A program made the position numbers and the translations under genes. This document shows positions 59,981 to 64,000 of a DNA stretch of 64,000 nt, piece after piece (positions within the stretch are counted from its first letter, which is position 1; each line of letters opens with the position of its first letter). Below the pieces are notes generated by a model. It saw only the letters and a program-made list of their open reading frames with translations, ran no database searches and had not been told where the DNA came from. This DNA comes from Chlorobiota bacterium. Lineage in GTDB: Bacteria > Bacteroidota > Bacteroidia > Bacteroidales > F082. Location: positions 30,117 through 94,116 of the forward strand of contig JAADIS010000118.1 in NCBI GenBank assembly GCA_013151215.1, written 5' to 3'.

Positions 59981-60969
59981 TGTTTTTTTATTAGCTGGTT
60001 AGCAAAATGATGGGCGTCGAGCTGCATGGCGTTCGAGCGGGTTTGGTTTCGGTTTTTATGCCTTATCTTATCCTCATCGAAGAACTTGAAAAAATGTTGA
60101 ACAAGAAGGTTCTTGCCTTCAGCGTTTAGCGAATACCCATTTGTAATTTTATCACTGTGCTTATCGTTAACTTTTTTGGCCGAAAACAACTTGAAAACCA
60201 CCTCATCGGCAATTATCCGATAGGGTTCGATAAAATCGAAAACAAGGCTTTTGGTATTATAGTCGTCGCGGTGCATAAATCCCACAAAAGGATCGAGCCC
60301 GGCTATGGTCAGTGTTTTTTCCACACGGCTGTATAATATTCCGTAGGCATAGTTCAGGAATGCGTTAAAAGGGTCTTTTGCCGGACGGAAACTCCTGCCC
60401 GAAAACTTATACCTCTCTGACAATAGTTCGTTTAAGGTCTGGAAATATATCCTTCCCGCTGTGCCTTCAAGCCCCCTAAGTGTATCGTCAATTTCTGAAA
60501 TTTCCAATGCATGCAGGCTGATTATCTTTTTCTTCAAATTCTCAATGCTCTCAATTTTTTCGTCAAGCATCAATGACTTATTTGCCCGGTTCTTTTTTAA
60601 CCGCAATAAAAACTCTGCCTGATTGTCGATTTTGGCTGCCAGCCAATCCTTTACCCATTTCACCCCAATTTCGTTGAGGCTTGCTTCCAATTGCTTTTTC
60701 CTGATTTTGGAAGTGCTGCCGGGTCGGCTATGCCAGAACCTGCCTATTGGTGTGCCATCGTACTCAAACACTAAAATATCGATATTGTTTTTTACGGCAA
60801 GTATTATTGCATCTGTGCTTATTGCCGCCCCCTTGCTCAATAATATCGATTTTACTTTTTGGCTTGCAAAGTGATGCTTTTGGACAATTCCGTCTTTTTT
60901 TATCCTTACCTCAAAAAGTTCATCTTTTATGTGCAGATAAGTTCCATAAGTATTTATAACAAGTTGCAT
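59977..60969 (-). CDS. cas1: CRISPR-associated integrase Cas1 (type I-B-like)
   Basis: This 330-residue metal-dependent integrase inserts new spacers at the leader end. Catalytic residues are visible: Glu168 (RGLEGTAGRIYF), His233 (FVGFMHRDDY) and the Asp245/Glu248 pair in VFDFIEPYR. Length and motifs fit type I-B Cas1. It is 12 bases downstream of the cas6 gene and overlaps cas2. Confidence 0.97.
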   Translation of the reverse strand: MQLVINTYGTYLHIKDELFEVRIKKDGIVQKHHFASQKVKSILLSKGAAISTDAIILAVKNNIDILVFEYDGTPIGRFWHSRPGSTSKIRKKQLEASLNEIGVKWVKDWLAAKIDNQAEFLLRLKKNRANKSLMLDEKIESIENLKKKIISLHALEISEIDDTLRGLEGTAGRIYFQTLNELLSERYKFSGRSFRPAKDPFNAFLNYAYGILYSRVEKTLTIAGLDPFVGFMHRDDYNTKSLVFDFIEPYRIIADEVVFKLFSAKKVNDKHSDKITNGYSLNAEGKNLLVQHFFKFFDEDKIRHKNRNQTRSNAMQLDAHHFANQLIKKQ

Positions 60970-60981
60970 TTTTTATGTTTT

Positions 60982-61641
60982 TTACTTTTTGGTAACTGTT
61001 CCAAACCCCCTTGAAACCAATTTGCCAAGGCCTATAAGATCAGGTATTGTGGCATTAGTTGTAAAACTTCCACTAAATGCCAACAACTGTTTGTTTTTCA
61101 ATTGTGTGGATTTCTCAATATATTTTCCTGTAACCATTATCCTTTCTTTGGCGACAAAGCCAATGCCTTTATAAAAACTTAAAATATTGTTTTGTAACTG
61201 GCGGTTTAAAAAATCATTTTTGTCATCGTTATTTTTAATCTCTAAAAACAATTTGTGGTTTTTTTGGTTCAGGGCTATCCAAAGGGTTTCAAACTTATAC
61301 TCCGATAATTTCGCAAAACTGCCTATCTCTAGTGTTTTAGTGCTTATGTTTTTGGAGTTTACAATGTATCCGGTTCCATCAATATCAATATGCCTGATTT
61401 TAAGGAAAAGCTCGATCAACAGTTTTGCCCCATCCAAAAGCCCAATAAGACAAGGGGTGTTGTTTATTACTTTGTACTGCACCAGCGGATAAGCATATCT
61501 ATTTGTTCCATCCTCGAAATGATTGTGCAGCAATGTGGAGTAATCTCTAAACATATTCCCGAAAAACCCGCGCAATTTATGTGCATCTCGCGTTTTGAGC
61601 TTAATTTCCGGGAACTTTACTATGGTTTGCGTCAACTGCAT
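60982..61641 (-). CDS. cas6: crRNA-processing endoribonuclease Cas6 (Cas6b-like)
   Basis: This 219-residue protein begins with a block typical of Bacteroidota Cas6b (RDAHKLRGFFGNMF) and ends with the glycine-rich RNA-binding loop PDLIGLGKLVSRGFGTV. It cuts the repeat transcript to leave the ATTGAAAC handle. A conserved His at ~21 (DAHKLRG) or ~39-41 (LLHNH) is the probable catalytic residue. Its place between the ATPase gene and cas1 is unusual, since cas6 commonly leads I-B operons. Confidence 0.85.
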   Translation of the reverse strand: MQLTQTIVKFPEIKLKTRDAHKLRGFFGNMFRDYSTLLHNHFEDGTNRYAYPLVQYKVINNTPCLIGLLDGAKLLIELFLKIRHIDIDGTGYIVNSKNISTKTLEIGSFAKLSEYKFETLWIALNQKNHKLFLEIKNNDDKNDFLNRQLQNNILSFYKGIGFVAKERIMVTGKYIEKSTQLKNKQLLAFSGSFTTNATIPDLIGLGKLVSRGFGTVTKK

Positions 61642-61653
61642 TTTTTATTGTTT

Positions 61654-62781
61654 TTAAAGTTTTTTTAATATCCATTGTTTTAGTAAAGGATCCGACAGAT
61701 AGTAGCCTTTTACATTGTCCTTAAACAAAACACCCATACCCTCAAGTGTTTTTGTGGCACGTGCCACATTAATGTTTTTTGTTTTCAGCCTGGTATATAT
61801 ATTTTTGCTGTTTTCGGCTATCGCCCTAATTGTATATACGAATTCCCTATTGTTGGAAATGTCTTCCCATGATTTTTCCAAATAGTCTTTTTCTGTTATC
61901 AGCATCTGATTCAGAAGTTCATCGAGGCTTGGAATACGCTTATTAAAAACACTGAACAAAACTACTTGTTGAACTGCAAGTTGGGAGTAGTACGGATGCC
62001 CCATAGTTGTTTCCACTATGCCCTCTACATAATTGTCGGGCAAACTGATTTTCAAATCTTTGAATTTGTTTTTTAAATATGCTGTTATACTACTTTTCTC
62101 CAAATAATCAATGTGGATAATATGGGCAAGACGGTAAAACGGGGCTTTGGCCGACACAAACATGTTTTGCATTACCGATTCGTAACTACCTGAAAATATG
62201 TAGGTACTGCTAGTGTGTCGTTGAATTTTCGACCTGAACATTTTTATCAGATTGCCCCTAGGGTCGAACTTCTTGATATCCCCGAACTCATCGTAAGCGC
62301 ATACCATTTTTGCCGAATGCTTTTTGGCAAAATTGTCAACAAAGTCAACACTTTCCGAAAGCAGTTCCCACGAATCTTTATTGTCGTCAACAAAACCTAC
62401 AATAAACTGAAAATCTTCCAATACGGTTTTCAGTTTAATATTCTGTATCATTGCAACGGCACTGTTTTTGGCTTTTGCAAATTGTTGGTGCAGATTATGG
62501 TTCTTTAAAACTTCTTGGGTTATTGACGATGAAAGCAACTCAAGGGTTGGATTAGTAAATATATCTACAAAGGTGGTATAGTATTTTTGTTTTTTTAATT
62601 GTGAGAGGGCCTCGAGTACCAGCGATGTTTTGCCAAACCTGCGGGGTGCTATCAGCACTACGCTCTGCCCCATTTTTATGTACTCCATCAGCAAAAAAAG
62701 TTCTTTTTCCCTGCCTACAAAATCTTTTCCTTTTACGGGTTTTCCTATTTGTTGCATAATACGCTGTGTTGTATGGTACAA
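61654..62781 (-). CDS. AAA/STAND-like ATPase embedded in the cas operon
   Basis: This ~375-residue protein reads from a TTG at 62781; the ATG at 62757 (MQQIGKP) is an alternative start. It has a P-loop with the archaeal ATPase/STAND-like arginines (LIAPRRFGKTSL, Walker A ~45-53), Walker B MVCAYDEFGD (Asp164, Glu165), a sensor-like YIFSGSYESVM, a helical lid (TTMGHPYYSQLAVQQV) and a C-terminal winged-helix-like region. It is not a standard cas gene, yet lies in the same direction between cas3 and cas6 (12 bases before cas6). It could be a regulator, an extra defence NTPase or a passenger. Domain calls are from motifs; the role is unknown. Confidence 0.8.
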   Translation of the reverse strand: MYHTTQRIMQQIGKPVKGKDFVGREKELFLLMEYIKMGQSVVLIAPRRFGKTSLVLEALSQLKKQKYYTTFVDIFTNPTLELLSSSITQEVLKNHNLHQQFAKAKNSAVAMIQNIKLKTVLEDFQFIVGFVDDNKDSWELLSESVDFVDNFAKKHSAKMVCAYDEFGDIKKFDPRGNLIKMFRSKIQRHTSSTYIFSGSYESVMQNMFVSAKAPFYRLAHIIHIDYLEKSSITAYLKNKFKDLKISLPDNYVEGIVETTMGHPYYSQLAVQQVVLFSVFNKRIPSLDELLNQMLITEKDYLEKSWEDISNNREFVYTIRAIAENSKNIYTRLKTKNINVARATKTLEGMGVLFKDNVKGYYLSDPLLKQWILKKL

Positions 62782-62784
62782 ATA

Positions 62785-62822
62785 TATGTATTATTATTTA
62801 CATACGCAAACATGTATGGTAC
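62785..62822 (-). promoter_or_regulatory. Possible separate control region of the ATPase gene
   Basis: The gap between cas3 and the ATPase gene has an inverted repeat TATGTA-N8-TACATA (62785-62804). The sequence GTATGGTAC occurs at 62814-62822 and again at the gene start (62771-62779). Other junctions downstream in the operon are 12 bases or overlapping, so this longer, structured gap may hold an internal promoter or operator. Confidence 0.35.
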
Positions 62823-62840
62823 GGACTTGTGTATTGTTTG

Positions 62841-64000
62841 TTATAGGATGCATACAACATCCTCTTTACAGGCATCACGCATAAATCCTGTTTGATTATT
62901 ATAATAATTATTTACTTCTTCAAGCGGCACATAAAAAATGTTATCTGCTAATACCCAACCCATTTGTTTAATTTCTTGAACTTTATGAAGATATTCAGGA
63001 ACTGCGATTATGTGTTGATGAAAGGTTCTTTTATAAGTTTCGAATTCCTCACTTGAGCATTCTTTTCTAATCATCTTATCAAATGCCTCTTTAGCCTTTT
63101 TTGCAGTTTCATCACATTCTATAAATATGGAACATGTTTTAAACCCATTTTCAATAACCTGATATTGAGAAACAGACCAATCCGAACCATCATAATTTAG
63201 TTCCTTCATTGATTTAAAGAAGTTCAGAGAAAAGCTGAAACCATCACTATTCCTTTCGTAAATGTTATCGTAATAAAAAGAAACTAATTCCAAATAGTCT
63301 TTCTCATATATCTCTTCCTGATGAAGGGTAAATCTTTGAATTGCATTACGGACAGTATCTTCTGTCATTGGCCCGTAAATATTACTACATTTCCCAAAAT
63401 CAACTATAATTACAGTACCAATATATTCTTTATTATTTTCCCGATTTACTCGTCCAGCCACCTGAATAATTGAATCTATGGGTGCCAAATCACGAAACGC
63501 CATATCAAAATCCAAATCGACACCCGCCTCAACACACTGGGTTGAAACGAGTATAGGCTTTAACCCTTTACCTGTTCTTGCCTGCCGAATATCAATTTTA
63601 ATCTTATCTATCAATGCTTGCCTGCCAGCAGGTATAATATTTGTTGAAAGATAATATACAGGATTCTGAATATCTTCTTCTTTAAAATAACCAACAATGC
63701 TTTTATGTACATCAATTGAAAGGTTAACAGTATTGACTACGATCAAACACGATTTCTCAGCTTCCCAATGAGTTTTAAAATAATCCTCCACGAACTCATC
63801 TTGATTAGATATTGGCTTTTTGATTAAAGGTTTAAGCTTCGTCCGGTTGAATGACTTAAAAACTTTCGCAACATCTTCAATTGATCCTAATAATTCGATT
63901 GGCTCTGCTTTATCACCTTCCTGAATTAGAATCTTCTTGTTAGCCAGTTCATATACTTTGGGTTTGGTAGCAGTCATCAGGATAATTCTTGAATTAAGGA
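62841..64000 (-). CDS. cas3: Cas3 helicase, C-terminal part (runs off the window)
   Basis: The frame is open to the right edge; the first visible residues are LNSRIILMTATKP, motif III of an SF2 helicase, so the HD nuclease domain and Walker motifs lie beyond the window. The visible part has the helicase C-domain: SCLIVVNTVNLSID, STQCVEAGVDLDFDMAFRDLAP (motif V) and IIQVAGRVNRENN (motif VI), then a Cas3-type C-terminal region. Cas3 unwinds and degrades DNA marked by the Cascade complex. Its upstream partners (cas5, cas7, cas8) are expected to the right. Confidence 0.93.
   Translation of the reverse strand, partial: LNSRIILMTATKPKVYELANKKILIQEGDKAEPIELLGSIEDVAKVFKSFNRTKLKPLIKKPISNQDEFVEDYFKTHWEAEKSCLIVVNTVNLSIDVHKSIVGYFKEEDIQNPVYYLSTNIIPAGRQALIDKIKIDIRQARTGKGLKPILVSTQCVEAGVDLDFDMAFRDLAPIDSIIQVAGRVNRENNKEYIGTVIIVDFGKCSNIYGPMTEDTVRNAIQRFTLHQEEIYEKDYLELVSFYYDNIYERNSDGFSFSLNFFKSMKELNYDGSDWSVSQYQVIENGFKTCSIFIECDETAKKAKEAFDKMIRKECSSEEFETYKRTFHQHIIAVPEYLHKVQEIKQMGWVLADNIFYVPLEEVNNYYNNQTGFMRDACKEDVVCIL

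Overview
The window is chromosomal DNA of a member of the Bacteroidota, probably an anaerobic or micro-oxic Bacteroidia-like lineage. This rests on promoters of the TTTG / TAnnTTTG type, no Shine-Dalgarno-like sites, type IX secretion C-terminal domains, a TonB receptor with a carboxypeptidase-like N-domain, a class III fructose bisphosphatase, DUF4296, and lipoproteins with SC/AC lipoboxes. No taxon was searched; this is inference.

Layout. (1) 1-1.05 kb: the edge of a type II restriction-modification locus, with a controller protein, its C-box and an unrecognised partner running off the left end. (2) 1.06-12.44 kb: an exported sulfur/respiration block. An octaheme cytochrome of the tetrathionate reductase family, a membrane cytochrome b, three exported rhodanese proteins and a porin are arranged around two paralogous Crp/Fnr regulators. 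A near-identical TTGTTA-N6-TAACA operator lies before the octaheme operon and before the third rhodanese. The second regulator leads into a Rieske protein and a cytochrome b fused to a twelve-heme cytochrome c. (3) 12.6-19.05 kb: two very large PAS sensor kinases. (4) 19-53.2 kb: mostly housekeeping genes (mobA, pssA, lptB, kdsD-like, recQ, deoC, pyrC, der, era, aspartokinase, fbp, mfd), interrupted by an extracellular nuclease/TonB locus (26.8-32.9 kb), a transposase scar (36.7 kb), an initiator tRNA locus littered with broken tRNA copies and a GIY-YIG nuclease gene (39.5-40.25 kb), and twin Ig/propeller lipoproteins. (5) 53.2-56.0 kb: an accessory island with a tripartite HipBST-like module and a RelE-type pair, bounded by related palindromic repeats. 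(6) 56.0-64 kb: a type I CRISPR-Cas locus (probably I-B) with 40 repeats, leader, cas4, cas2, cas1, cas6, an unusual AAA/STAND-like ATPase gene and the C-terminal half of cas3. The effector genes cas5/7/8 would lie beyond the right edge.

How parts fit together. In block 2 the quinone-linked cytochromes and rhodaneses suggest periplasmic electron transfer coupled to sulfur chemistry, probably controlled by the two regulators, which share cysteines at residues 10 and 19. In blocks 5 and 6 an orphan CRISPR repeat 2.6 kb beyond the trailer end, and a spacer resembling the DNA beside the trailer, suggest that toxin-antitoxin cassettes invaded the old end of the array. The most unusual items are the tRNA-fMet/GIY-YIG cluster, the cytochrome b-dodecaheme fusion, the shared operator with paired regulators, and the ATPase embedded among the cas genes.
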